Assembly: GCF_900100735.1 (NCBI RefSeq)
Contig: NZ_FNCJ01000015.1
Location: forward strand, 155,227-219,226
Direction of reading: 5' to 3'
Length of the DNA: 64,000 nt
Source: Paraburkholderia phenazinium
Lineage (GTDB): Bacteria > Pseudomonadota > Gammaproteobacteria > Burkholderiales > Burkholderiaceae
The notes under the pieces were generated by a model. It saw nothing but the letters and a program-made list of their open reading frames with translations, did no database searches and was not told where the DNA came from. The first letter of the stretch is position 1, and every line of letters starts with the position of its first letter. The translations under genes and the position numbers were made by a program. This document shows positions 19,283 to 27,779 of this stretch, piece after piece.

Positions 19283-20232
19283 GTCCGCAACCTCGGGTTG
19301 GAAACGATCGCGCACAGATCCGCCAGCAGCACCAGAATCAGATAGCCGAGGCAAAAGATCAGCGTGCAGGCCTGTACTAATGGCATGTCGCGATTGCTGA
19401 CCGCATCCACCATCAGGCGCGCGAGGCCGGGATAGTTGTAGATCGTCTCGACGATGATCACCCCACCCAGCAGATACGACAGGCTCAGCGCTACCGCATT
19501 GGCAATCGGGCCGATCGCGTTCGGCAGCGCGTGCAGCAGCACCACGCGGGCCGGGCGGGCGCCCTTGAGAATCGCCATCTCCACATACGAGGAGCCGAGC
19601 TGTTCGATCACTGCCGCCCGCGTCATCCGCGCCATCTGCGCGATGATCACGCAGCACAGCGTAATGACCGGCATCGCATAGGCACGCATGAAGTGGTCGA
19701 AACTGTCGATCTCGCCGCCGTACGACAGGGCCGACAGCCAATGCAACTTGACCGCGAACACCAGCACCGCGAACGTGGCGATCAGGAATTCGGGCGTCGC
19801 CACCAGCGCCAGCGTGCCGAGACTGACGATGCGATCGAGCAGCGAGCCGCGCTTCACCGCGGCGAGGATGCCCAGTGAAATCGCAATCGGCACCGAGACG
19901 AGCGTGGTGATGGCGGCGAGTTGCAGCGACTTCGGCAAGCGGCCGGCAATCATCTCGCTGACCGGCAGGTTGCTCGACAGGGACAGTCCAAAATCGCCGC
20001 GCATCAAGCCTACGAGCCAGTGCAGATAGCGCAGGTAGGCCGGCTGGTCGAGGCCGAACTGCAGCCGCAAGGCGGCGATCGTTTCCGGCGTCGCCGCCTG
20101 ACCGAGCGCCTGTTGCGCAGCGTCGCCGGGCAGCAGGTTGGTAATCGTGAAGATGATCATCGACACGATCAGCAGAATCAGCAGCGTCAGCGCAATGCGC
20201 CTGACGATCAACGCCGCAATGGTCTGGTTCAT
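19279..20232 (-). CDS. DppB-type ABC transporter permease
   Basis: The 317-residue protein shows the DppB pattern: an N-terminal helix ending FTITNLLPGDAA, the segment LRLQFGLDQPAYLRYLHWL, then five further helices and the ATPase-contact loop EMAILKGARPARVV. It forms half of the membrane channel with DppC. AGGAGG lies eight bases before the ATG. The stop overlaps the next start by four bases. A hairpin pair separates it from the binding-protein gene upstream. Confidence 0.93.
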   Translation of the reverse strand: MNQTIAALIVRRIALTLLILLIVSMIIFTITNLLPGDAAQQALGQAATPETIAALRLQFGLDQPAYLRYLHWLVGLMRGDFGLSLSSNLPVSEMIAGRLPKSLQLAAITTLVSVPIAISLGILAAVKRGSLLDRIVSLGTLALVATPEFLIATFAVLVFAVKLHWLSALSYGGEIDSFDHFMRAYAMPVITLCCVIIAQMARMTRAAVIEQLGSSYVEMAILKGARPARVVLLHALPNAIGPIANAVALSLSYLLGGVIIVETIYNYPGLARLMVDAVSNRDMPLVQACTLIFCLGYLILVLLADLCAIVSNPRLRT

Positions 20233-20262
20233 CGCACAGGCCTCCTGGGAGGAATGCAGGGG

Positions 20263-20325
20263 CAGTGGCGGAACTCGCGCTCCGCCACTGGCAAGCCGGA
20301 TTACCGGGTGACCGGCTAACCGGTC
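20263..20325 (-). repeat. Two hairpins between binding-protein and permease genes
   Basis: One hairpin has a perfect 10-bp stem CAGTGGCGGA/TCCGCCACTG (20263-20272 and 20281-20290) with an 8-base loop; a second has a 6-bp stem at 20310-20315/20320-20325. They follow the binding-protein stop in the operon. Such elements commonly protect upstream mRNA or attenuate readthrough, giving more binding protein than permease. Confidence 0.55.
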
Positions 20326-20342
20326 CGCAAGCGTCTAGCGGG

Positions 20343-21917
20343 TCAGGCTTCCCACCAGACGTTCTCGGCAAACGAAAAGCCCATCATCCCGCCGGTCGGA
20401 ATCGAGCCGAGACCCTTGAGGCGCTTGTCGTAGCCGTCGAGCAGGCTGATGAACGACGGAATGCCGATACCGCCCTGGTTGCTGACGATGGTCTGCATAT
20501 CAGCGTACATCTGCTTGCGCTTGGCTTCGTCGGTTTCGGCGCGTGCTGCCAGCAGCAACTGGTCGAATTGCGGATTCTTCCAGCCGGATTCGTTCCACGG
20601 GGCATCCGACTTGAAGAACTGGGTGAACAGCACGTCCGCGCTCGGCCGCGGGTTGATGCTGCCGAAGCCGAGCGGATGCTTCATCCAGTGGTTCGACCAG
20701 TAGCCGTCGGGCGGCACGCGGTTCACGGTCAGGTTGACACCGATCTTCTGCGCCGACAATTGCATCATCTCGGCCATTTCGATCGAACCGTTGGCGTCCG
20801 AGGTCGCGTAGATCGGCGGCAGCGTCAAACCGATAGCGCCGGCTTTCTGCAGATGGAACTTGGCCTTGTCCGGGTCGTACGGACGCTGCGGCAAGCCAGC
20901 GAAGTAGTAGCGGTGGCCCGGAGGAATCGGCTGATCGTTGCCGATCACCGCGTAACCGCGGAACACCGCCGTGCGGATCTGCTCGCGGTCGAACAGGTAC
21001 TTCATGCCCTGCACGAAGTCCGGGTTGCCAGTGAGCGGATTGTCGCGCCGCATGATGAGGTCGGTGTAGAGACCCGATTTGGTCTCCTTGATCGCATAGC
21101 CAGGTGTCGACGCGACGCGCTGCGTGGCACGCGGATCGACCGCGCTGATCAGATGGACGTCGCCCGAGAGCAGCGCGTTCACGCGTGCCGAGTCGTCGCC
21201 GATGCCGATCAGCTCCACCTCATCGAGGTAGGGCTTGCCCGGACGCCAGTAGTTGTCGTTACGTGCGCCCACCGTGCTGACACCCGGCTTGAAGGTCTTC
21301 AGCTTGTACGGTCCGGTACCCACCGCCGTCGAAAAGTCCGTGGTGCCGTCCTTGATGATGACGAGCTGCGGCGTGGCGAGAATCGCCGGCAGGTCGGCGT
21401 TCGGCGTCGTCAAGGTAATCTGCACTTCGTCCGGACCGCTCGCCTTGACCTCGTCGAACTGGTCAGCCACCGACTTCACTTTCGAGGCCGTCGCCGGGTT
21501 CTTGTGACGCGTCAACGAGTACGCCACGTCGGCGGGCGTCAGCGGCTTGCCGTCATGGAAGGTCACGCCCTTGCGCAGCTTGAGGGTCCAGACCTTGGCA
21601 TCGCTGGTGGTGAACGACTCGGCCAGCGCCGGCTGGGGTGTCAGGCTGCTGTCGAACTGCGTCAGCCCGCTATAGAACATGAAGAAGCGGATGTAATCGG
21701 CGCCTGTCGAGCCTTTGGCCGGATCAAGCGTGTCCGCGGTCGAACTGGAGTCATAGGCAGCCCGAATCTTGCCCCCCTTCTTCGGCGTGTCGGCAAAGGC
21801 GCTGGTGGCGCCTACCAGCATCCCGCCCGCGCCCGTGGCAAGCATGCCGCCCGCAGCCAATACACGCATCATGTCGCGGCGGCTGAAACCGGCTCGTTTG
21901 ATTTCGTCGTCGTTCAT
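20343..21917 (-). CDS. Family 5 (peptide/nickel-type) ABC transporter substrate-binding protein, Tat-exported
   Basis: The 524-residue protein has a twin-arginine signal (SRRDMM with R13-R14, hydrophobic stretch, then SAFA cleavage area) and the family 5 signature region LDPAKGSTGADYIRFF, as well as AKVWTLKLRKGVTFHDGKPL. It would capture the substrate in the periplasm and hand it to DppBC. ATG 21917 has CAGGAG upstream and places the RR motif at the usual distance. It is the first gene of the transporter-hydantoinase operon. Substrate is inferred to be a cyclic amide or peptide-like compound from the downstream enzymes. Confidence 0.93.
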   Translation of the reverse strand: MNDDEIKRAGFSRRDMMRVLAAGGMLATGAGGMLVGATSAFADTPKKGGKIRAAYDSSSTADTLDPAKGSTGADYIRFFMFYSGLTQFDSSLTPQPALAESFTTSDAKVWTLKLRKGVTFHDGKPLTPADVAYSLTRHKNPATASKVKSVADQFDEVKASGPDEVQITLTTPNADLPAILATPQLVIIKDGTTDFSTAVGTGPYKLKTFKPGVSTVGARNDNYWRPGKPYLDEVELIGIGDDSARVNALLSGDVHLISAVDPRATQRVASTPGYAIKETKSGLYTDLIMRRDNPLTGNPDFVQGMKYLFDREQIRTAVFRGYAVIGNDQPIPPGHRYYFAGLPQRPYDPDKAKFHLQKAGAIGLTLPPIYATSDANGSIEMAEMMQLSAQKIGVNLTVNRVPPDGYWSNHWMKHPLGFGSINPRPSADVLFTQFFKSDAPWNESGWKNPQFDQLLLAARAETDEAKRKQMYADMQTIVSNQGGIGIPSFISLLDGYDKRLKGLGSIPTGGMMGFSFAENVWWEA

Positions 21918-22355
21918 GGACTCTGCTCCTGGGACCAAGGGAAGAATGAATACAGCTTGTATGAGGCTGCTTGCCCGTCAAGTCGCGAAACGTTGCGGGT
22001 TGAGTGAATTTAAGCACCGCAAAATTAACGGAATGTCCTGATTCGGCATCGCGCGCAAGCGAAACGAATCGTTTTGATGGCGCTTCACAGCATGAATTGC
22101 TGCGCGCGTTGCGGCATGCGGCTCTCAGGCCGGCGGGGCGGGCGTTGCGGGGATTGCACGGTACATGCAAGCGGGCCGCAGCTGATTGGGCGTCCATTCT
22201 GCGGCGCGTTGGCACGCCCGGGATGGCGGCTATCAGCCGTGAAGGGCAGAATTAAGCGTTTACTGCGGCGGGCGACGGCATGATATGCCGCGTTCGCCGA
22301 CGGCTAGTTCGGGATGCCGGCGTTCAAACGGCCACCTCATCGCGGCCGCCCAAAC
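21918..22355. promoter_or_regulatory. Upstream region of transporter-hydantoinase operon
   Basis: This stretch lies between the binding-protein start and the porin terminator and must hold the operon promoter near 21918-22050. A possible small plus-strand frame (22074-22283) carries two CxxC pairs but lacks a ribosome site, so I do not call a gene. Confidence 0.4.
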
Positions 22356-22394
22356 AAAAAAAGCCCATCGCGTATCTCTCGATGCACGATGAGC
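22356..22394 (-). terminator. Rho-independent terminator after porin
   Basis: On the minus strand an 8-bp stem GCTCATCG/CGATGGGC (one G-T pair; 22387-22394 with 22363-22370) is followed by seven T residues. It lies about 65 bases past the porin stop. Confidence 0.8.
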
Positions 22395-22456
22395 CGACTA
22401 AAGGCATCACGTCACACACTTCGCGTCACGCAATGCCGCGTGGCGGAGCAAAAAAC

Positions 22457-23605
22457 TTAGAACTGGTGACGCAGGGCGACACGAACGACGGTCTGGTTCG
22501 AGTTCGAAGACGGTGCGTCGGTACCGAGCACAAAACCACCGTCGAGAACAGAGTTCGTCTTGTCGCCGCCCACGTACTGGTACACGCCCTGGATGTAGAC
22601 GTCGGTACGCTTCGAGAGGTTGTAGTCAGCCATCAGGCCCACTGTCTGAATCTTCGGTTTCACGTTGCCCGTCGAGGCATCGAAGTTTTCGAGCGTGTAG
22701 ACGTACTCCGCGCCAACGTAGAACGCCGGGGTGATCTGGTATTTGCCGTTCACTTCGAAGTTCTGGAACTTCAGGGTATTGAGCGTCGCGCCCGTTACAA
22801 GGGGAGCCGTCGTGCTGATGTAGCCGTTCGCCGCCGGGTTCTTGTAGTTCGAGTTGGTGTACGCGAAGCCCACGGTGGCCGGGCCGAACGTGTAGTTGAT
22901 ACCGGCGCCGAAGACGCGCATGCGCTCGGCGATGAAGCTCGCGTCGTTGGTGGTGATCGCGCCGCTGGTGGTCACGCCAGGATTGTCAGCCTGCATATAG
23001 GCGGCTGCCACCAGCAGGCCACCGTTGGTGTATTGGCCGCCGAAGCTATAAGCACGGTCGTTGGCGAAGTTGGTGTCGTTACTGAACGCATAAGCACCGC
23101 CGAACTGGAAGCCGCCGATATTCGGGCTTGCGTACTTGACGGCATTGCCCAGACGGAACGAGTTGTCGGTGTTGTCGTTGTCGTACGGGTGGGCGAACAG
23201 ATAGCCGGCCCAGTTGCCATTAGCCGTGGTTTGCGCAAGGTAGTCCACCACGGAGTCGTACTGGCGACCGAACGTGAGCGTGCCGTAGGTGTTGTCCGCG
23301 AGGCCAACGTACGCCTGACGGCCGAACATGCGGCCACCTTGACCCAGTTTGCCGGTGTTCACGTCAAAGCCGTTTTCCAACTGGAAGATCGCCTTCAGGC
23401 CGCCGCCCAGATCTTCCGTACCCTTGAGCCCCCAACGGCTGCCCTGTGCATAGCCGCTCTCCATCTCGTACGCGGCGTTACCGCCTACATTGCTCGTGTA
23501 GTTGAAACCTTCGTCGATCACGCCATACAACGTGACACTGCTTTGAGCGAATACAGGGGCGGCAAATGCTGCGGATACAGCCAGTGCAATGACTTGCTTT
23601 TTCAT
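22457..23605 (-). CDS. General outer-membrane porin (Gram-negative porin family)
   Basis: The 382-residue precursor starts with a classical signal peptide MKKQVIALAVSAAFAAPVFA followed by QSSVTLYGVID, the usual first strand of burkholderial trimeric porins. The SRWGLKGTEDLGGGLKAIF segment and the C-terminal LRHQF phenylalanine needed for barrel assembly are present. It forms a water-filled outer-membrane channel for small hydrophilic solutes. GGAGATCGTA precedes the ATG. It is a single-gene unit with its own terminator. A fragment of a related porin occurs near 47 kb. Confidence 0.96.
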   Translation of the reverse strand: MKKQVIALAVSAAFAAPVFAQSSVTLYGVIDEGFNYTSNVGGNAAYEMESGYAQGSRWGLKGTEDLGGGLKAIFQLENGFDVNTGKLGQGGRMFGRQAYVGLADNTYGTLTFGRQYDSVVDYLAQTTANGNWAGYLFAHPYDNDNTDNSFRLGNAVKYASPNIGGFQFGGAYAFSNDTNFANDRAYSFGGQYTNGGLLVAAAYMQADNPGVTTSGAITTNDASFIAERMRVFGAGINYTFGPATVGFAYTNSNYKNPAANGYISTTAPLVTGATLNTLKFQNFEVNGKYQITPAFYVGAEYVYTLENFDASTGNVKPKIQTVGLMADYNLSKRTDVYIQGVYQYVGGDKTNSVLDGGFVLGTDAPSSNSNQTVVRVALRHQF

Positions 23606-24433
23606 TACGATCTCCGGGCTCTTGAATATTTAAACGACGCGTTTTTCGAACTGCCATTGCGGGACAACGGCAAACCTGGTTGGCAGTTGCGGGGTCGGCA
23701 ACACACAACGCGGGACGGATGCTTGCATGCCGATAACGGGTCGTCTATCCGGACAAGACGCGAAGCGAATAAAACGTTGTGAAATACCAACCGGAAGCGA
23801 TGCAATCCTCAGGATTGACTTTGCTATGAGACCTTGAATGAAGTCATTTCCGCGCTTTGCCACCCTTTCTGCGAGGTCTTGATTTTCCATGCAGTGAGCG
23901 TGCTTCACGCTTTCGCAATGCACAAAATCAAGGTCACAAAATAATCCGCCTTCGCTTAATGATCGATCATATAAATTTACTAAGGATGGCGTATTAACTG
24001 CCGTTTTATAACGAGTGGATTTTGTTTTGGCGATCTCGTTCGGCAGGCTGCGGCATCCTCTGCACGCCAGCGCATCGACATCGTTTTCGAGGCCGCCAGC
24101 TCAGTCCGAAACCGCGCCCGCCGGTTCGCGCCGCCAGTGCCGCCTTTCAAAATGCCTTCATCCGGCGCCAGAAATTTGTCTCGCTTTGCTAGACACAGCC
24201 AATTTTGAGCAGATATGATCCGGGAAAACCCGAACATGCCGCCGCTCCGCAGAGTCTTTTCCCTGCGGCCGATGCGGTCATGCGCGGGCCGTCGTTTGTC
24301 GTCGAAAGGACGGTTAGCCGGTGATCCCGGTTAACCGCCCATTTCGTCGGCTTGAAGCAAGCGGGTCTCACCCCCGCTCTGTCGCAGTCGGCCACAAGCC
24401 GGACTCGACCTCTTAGCCTGGATATCATCGATC
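23606..24433. promoter_or_regulatory. Long porin / FUSC divergent intergenic region
   Basis: This 828-base gap separates divergent genes. The half next to the porin, especially about 23920-24010, is A/T-rich and should carry its promoter. The FUSC side has a strong hairpin at 24311-24337. Short frames here have neither ribosome sites nor recognisable domains, so no gene is called. A small RNA cannot be excluded. Confidence 0.4.
24311..24337. repeat. Stem-loop upstream of FUSC gene
   Basis: An 11-bp stem (CGGTTAGCCGG with CCGGTTAACCG, one G-T pair) closes a 5-base loop about 96 bases before the FUSC start. It could be a terminator of an unseen small transcript, a leader element or an operator. 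Confidence 0.5.
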
Positions 24434-26383
24434 ATGATTGTTGTCGCGTTTTCACGCGTCGCCGGCCGCCTGCTGGTTGCAGACCCGGGACTCGTACGCC
24501 TCCAGACCGCGCTGCGCGCCGCGCTTGCCTGCCTGTTAAGCGGCATCGCCTGCGTAGCGTGGACGACCGGTCACCATCTGCCGATCACCCTGGCCGCCCT
24601 GGGCGTCCTGTTCAGCATGATTGCCCCGCTGTTCGTGCGCGATGCGCGCCGTGGCGCGTGGTTCACCACCCTGCTCTACCTCTATCTGTGTGGTTGCGCG
24701 AATTTCGCCGTTGCCGCGGCACTGAGCCGCTACCCGCTGGCGGGCGACGCCGGCTTCCTGCTCGTCATGTTTAGCGGCATGCTCTGCCAGGCGTGCGGCC
24801 CACGCGCGCTCGGCTGCGCGATGATCGGCGTCGTCACCTTTTATCTCGGGCTGTATCTGCACCCAACGGCGCTCGAGGTCGGGCAATCGATCGCCTTATC
24901 GGTTGCCGGCCCCGCGATGGTGGCGCTGGTCGGGCGCGTGCTCGTCCCCATGCAGGCAGCGCGGACCTTGCGACTGGCCGTGCATACCGTCACGCTGCGC
25001 GCCGAGCGGGTGCTGGCTGCCGCGCGCACTGCACAGACACCAGGCATGCTCACTGCCGCACGCGTCTCCGAGCTGAACGAGGCCGCGCTGGCGCTCGAAG
25101 AACAGCTTGCGCTGCTCAATCCGCCCGATGCGGCCATGCTTCGCGAACGGCTTGTCGAACTGGAAGTGGCGGCCGGCCACAACAGCTTTGACACCGCTTC
25201 GCTCACGGCCGGGCATGACCCGCTGCGCCACGCCATCGACCGGCTCAAGGAGGCCGCCCGGCGACAACGCGCCACGCCGGCGCCGCCGGTAGTGCGCGGC
25301 ACGAGAAGCGCCGCTACATGGTTCGGCGAGATCCGCGCCAGGTTGGCGTGGCTGCCGGCGGCACGCGCCACCACTGCGGCGTTGCTGGCCATGGTGATCG
25401 GCCATTCGCTGTCACCGGAACGCTGGTTCTGGGCGGTGATTACGACCTTCGTCGTGTTTCTCGGCACGCGCTCACGCGCCGACACCGTCTACCGCGGCGC
25501 GCAACGGCTTGCTGGCACGTTCGCGGGGGCGCTTGCGAGCGTGCTGCTGGCATTGTCGCTGCACGACGCGCCAATGTTGATGGCCGCGGCGATGGTGCTG
25601 TGCGTATTTGGCTGGGCGTACTACATCCTGAATGCCTACGCGCCCGGCGTGTTCTTTATCACCGTGCTGGTCGGCCTCGTTTATGGACAACTCGGCTTTG
25701 CGATGGGGCCGCTAGTCGAACTGCGTATCGAGGAGGTACTGGTGGGCTGCATCGTCTCGTTTGCCGTCGCGATCCTGATGATGCCGCTGGCAGCCACACG
25801 CCACGTCGAAGCGCGGCTCGCAGCCGTGCTCGCAGCGCTCAGGCAGGTGGTGCGGCTCGCAACCGCAACCGATGCGCCAGCAGACACCGCGGCAGCAAGC
25901 GCGGCGATGCGTGCGCTCGATCGTAGCTGGCACGACCTGCGCGTCGCCTTGCGGCCGTTGCAAACCCAGCGGGTCTTTGTATGGAATCCGGGTGTCGAGC
26001 TCGCGACCGGCTCGTTGCTCAGTTGCCTGCACTGGGCGCGCGTGCTGAGCCGCCCCAATGAAACTGCGCTTGCTGTCGGGGACGCTAGCGATCCGGCCTC
26101 GCAGGCTGCGAGCGTGGTGCATGCCACGTCGATTCTCGCGCGGCTCGATGCCATGATTGCCCGCTATCAGACGAGCGCTCCCGTATCGGCTGCGGGCGAA
26201 CAGGTCGGACAGCCAACCAAAGACGCTCGATACGCGCCGGGCATGATGCCAGGCGATCCCGGCCATGCCCAGACTCTCGCGCAACTGGATGGCGCTGTGG
26301 CCCAGCTTGCCGAGCGTCTCGCCCATCCTAACGCCTGCATGCACAAACGCTTGAACTGGGCTCTGCGCACAAGGAACGCTTAA
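24434..26383 (+). CDS. FUSC-family (fusaric acid/aromatic acid efflux-like) inner-membrane protein
   Basis: The 649-residue protein has two blocks of hydrophobic helices (about residues 25-170 and 300-440) separated and followed by soluble regions, the layout of FUSC/AaeB-type proteins that export aromatic acids. The second block contains ERWFWAVITTFVVFLGTRSR, close to the family signature, and ends with VGCIVSFAVAILMMPL. Periplasmic-adaptor and outer-membrane partner genes, usual in three-part pumps, are absent here. The start has no strong Shine-Dalgarno, so the N-terminus is somewhat uncertain. Substrate is unknown. Confidence 0.85.
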   Translation: MIVVAFSRVAGRLLVADPGLVRLQTALRAALACLLSGIACVAWTTGHHLPITLAALGVLFSMIAPLFVRDARRGAWFTTLLYLYLCGCANFAVAAALSRYPLAGDAGFLLVMFSGMLCQACGPRALGCAMIGVVTFYLGLYLHPTALEVGQSIALSVAGPAMVALVGRVLVPMQAARTLRLAVHTVTLRAERVLAAARTAQTPGMLTAARVSELNEAALALEEQLALLNPPDAAMLRERLVELEVAAGHNSFDTASLTAGHDPLRHAIDRLKEAARRQRATPAPPVVRGTRSAATWFGEIRARLAWLPAARATTAALLAMVIGHSLSPERWFWAVITTFVVFLGTRSRADTVYRGAQRLAGTFAGALASVLLALSLHDAPMLMAAAMVLCVFGWAYYILNAYAPGVFFITVLVGLVYGQLGFAMGPLVELRIEEVLVGCIVSFAVAILMMPLAATRHVEARLAAVLAALRQVVRLATATDAPADTAAASAAMRALDRSWHDLRVALRPLQTQRVFVWNPGVELATGSLLSCLHWARVLSRPNETALAVGDASDPASQAASVVHATSILARLDAMIARYQTSAPVSAAGEQVGQPTKDARYAPGMMPGDPGHAQTLAQLDGAVAQLAERLAHPNACMHKRLNWALRTRNA

Positions 26384-26705
26384 GACCTCCCGATGCCGAT
26401 ACTTCATATCGCCCCAACGGCCGTTGGGCAATATGTATAACGCAACACGCCACCGTTAGAATCGGACTGGGGAACCGGCAGCAAAGCCCTCAGTCCGCGC
26501 CGATTCAAACGGAGCATTCAATCCGTTTCGCCAAACCCGTGCGAGTGCCCCCGGCAAATTCCCCGTACATCTGTGGCGCATACGGATTCGACGCAGCAAA
26601 ACCCACTCCCTGCTACGCTTGTCATTCTCCGCCCCTTTGGGTGTTATATCCTGTGGTCCAGCGTCCCGTGGCCCTCCCACTTCCCTGCCCTAAAAGGCCG
26701 AAGCG
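26384..26705. promoter_or_regulatory. FUSC / DyP-encapsulin intergenic region
   Basis: This 322-base gap holds a palindrome shortly after the FUSC stop and should hold the promoter of the DyP-encapsulin pair. A further transcription start cannot be fixed by eye. Confidence 0.4.
26405..26435. repeat. Perfect 16-bp palindrome with flanking half-sites
   Basis: CCCAACGGCCGTTGGG at 26413-26428 is a perfect palindrome, framed almost symmetrically by CATAT and ATATG. It begins 22 bases after the FUSC stop. It may be a terminator stem or a dimeric-regulator site; no T tract follows. Confidence 0.5.
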
Positions 26706-27779
26706 ATGTCCGACATCCCGATCCCCGCTGCTGTCACCCCCGAACCTCAAGACGTCTCCACCCAAGTGAGGCGCAGTGCGATCTTCCTCGTCGCCACCGT
26801 CAACCCGGACCCGGCAAGTCATGAAACCGTCCGCGCATGGTGCGCCGATATCGCCGCACTGGTGCGAGCGGTCGGCAAGCGCGTGCCGGCCGGCGGCCTC
26901 TCTTGCGTCTGTGCGTTCAGCTCGGATGCCTGGGACACCCTGTTCGGCGCGCCGCGCCCCGCCGGCCTCCACCCGTTCCGCGAATTCGGCTCGGGCGAGC
27001 GCGTCGCGGTGGCGACGCCCGGCGACATCCTGCTGCACATTCGCGCCGACCACATGGATCTGTGCTTCGAACTGGCCACGCAACTGATGAACCGGATCGG
27101 CACGGCCGTGACCACCGTCGATGAAGTCCACGGCTTTCGCTTTTTCGATCAGCGCAGCATTATCGGCTTCGTCGACGGCACCGAGAACCCGACCGGTAAC
27201 GAGGCCCTCACGTTTACCGTGGTCGGCGAAGAGGACCCGGAGTTTGCCGGCGGCAGCTATGTGCTCGTGCAAAAGTACCTGCACAACATGACCGCCTGGA
27301 ATGCGCTCACGGTCGAAGCGCAGGAGCGTGTGATCGGCCGCACCAAACTCGCCGATATCGAACTCGACGAGGCCGTTAAGCCCACCTGCTCGCACAGCTC
27401 GCTCACGACACTCGAAGAGAACGGCCAGGAGATCAAGATTCTGCGCGACAACATGCCGTTCGGCCGGCCAGGTTCCGCCGAGTTCGGCACGTTCTTTATC
27501 GGCTATGCGCGCTCACCGGCACCGATCGAACAGATGCTCGAAAACATGTTTGTCGGCCGCCCGCCCGGCAACTACGACCGGCTGCTCGATTTCAGCCGCG
27601 CGGTCACCGGCGGCCTATTCTTTGTGCCGTCTGAGACGCTGCTCGAAGCGCTGGCCGAGCGCAGCCCCGCCGTGGCAGCGAACGCATCCGGCGCCGCCGA
27701 ATCCCTACCGTCTGCCGAGCCCGTCAGCGATGGTTCGCTGAAAATCGGCTCTCTCAAAGGAGCACCTAAGTATGAATAA
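26706..27779 (+). CDS. DyP-type heme peroxidase with encapsulin-targeting C-terminus
   Basis: The 357-residue protein carries the DyP hallmark GFVDGTENP, a downstream PTCSHSSL segment containing the likely proximal heme His, and FGTFFIGYAR late in the domain. DyP enzymes use peroxide to oxidise dyes, phenols or metals. After the catalytic domain comes an alanine/serine/proline-rich linker and the tail GSLKIGSLKGAPKYE, whose IGSLKG core matches known cargo-loading peptides that dock inside encapsulin shells. The gene overlaps the encapsulin start by eight bases. Packaging inside the nanocompartment is therefore strongly expected, although not shown here. Confidence 0.95.
   Translation: MSDIPIPAAVTPEPQDVSTQVRRSAIFLVATVNPDPASHETVRAWCADIAALVRAVGKRVPAGGLSCVCAFSSDAWDTLFGAPRPAGLHPFREFGSGERVAVATPGDILLHIRADHMDLCFELATQLMNRIGTAVTTVDEVHGFRFFDQRSIIGFVDGTENPTGNEALTFTVVGEEDPEFAGGSYVLVQKYLHNMTAWNALTVEAQERVIGRTKLADIELDEAVKPTCSHSSLTTLEENGQEIKILRDNMPFGRPGSAEFGTFFIGYARSPAPIEQMLENMFVGRPPGNYDRLLDFSRAVTGGLFFVPSETLLEALAERSPAVAANASGAAESLPSAEPVSDGSLKIGSLKGAPKYE
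27756..27762 (+). promoter_or_regulatory. Encapsulin Shine-Dalgarno inside the cargo-peptide codons
   Basis: AAAGGAG lies nine bases before the encapsulin ATG. The same bases are the Lys-Gly codons of the GSLKG targeting tail of DyP, so one short stretch serves both cargo loading and shell translation. Confidence 0.85.

Noticed and set aside
20265..22007. 580-codon open frame on the plus strand
   Set aside because: It lies opposite the binding-protein gene, is rich in Arg/His from antisense GC bias and shows no domain; the minus-strand gene has a signal peptide and family motifs.
22280..23782. 500-codon open frame opposite the porin
   Set aside because: The porin on the minus strand has a signal peptide, barrel motifs and terminator; the opposite frame has no recognisable motif.
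23980..24237. Short frames in the porin-FUSC gap
   Set aside because: No ribosome sites, poor composition and no recognisable domain.
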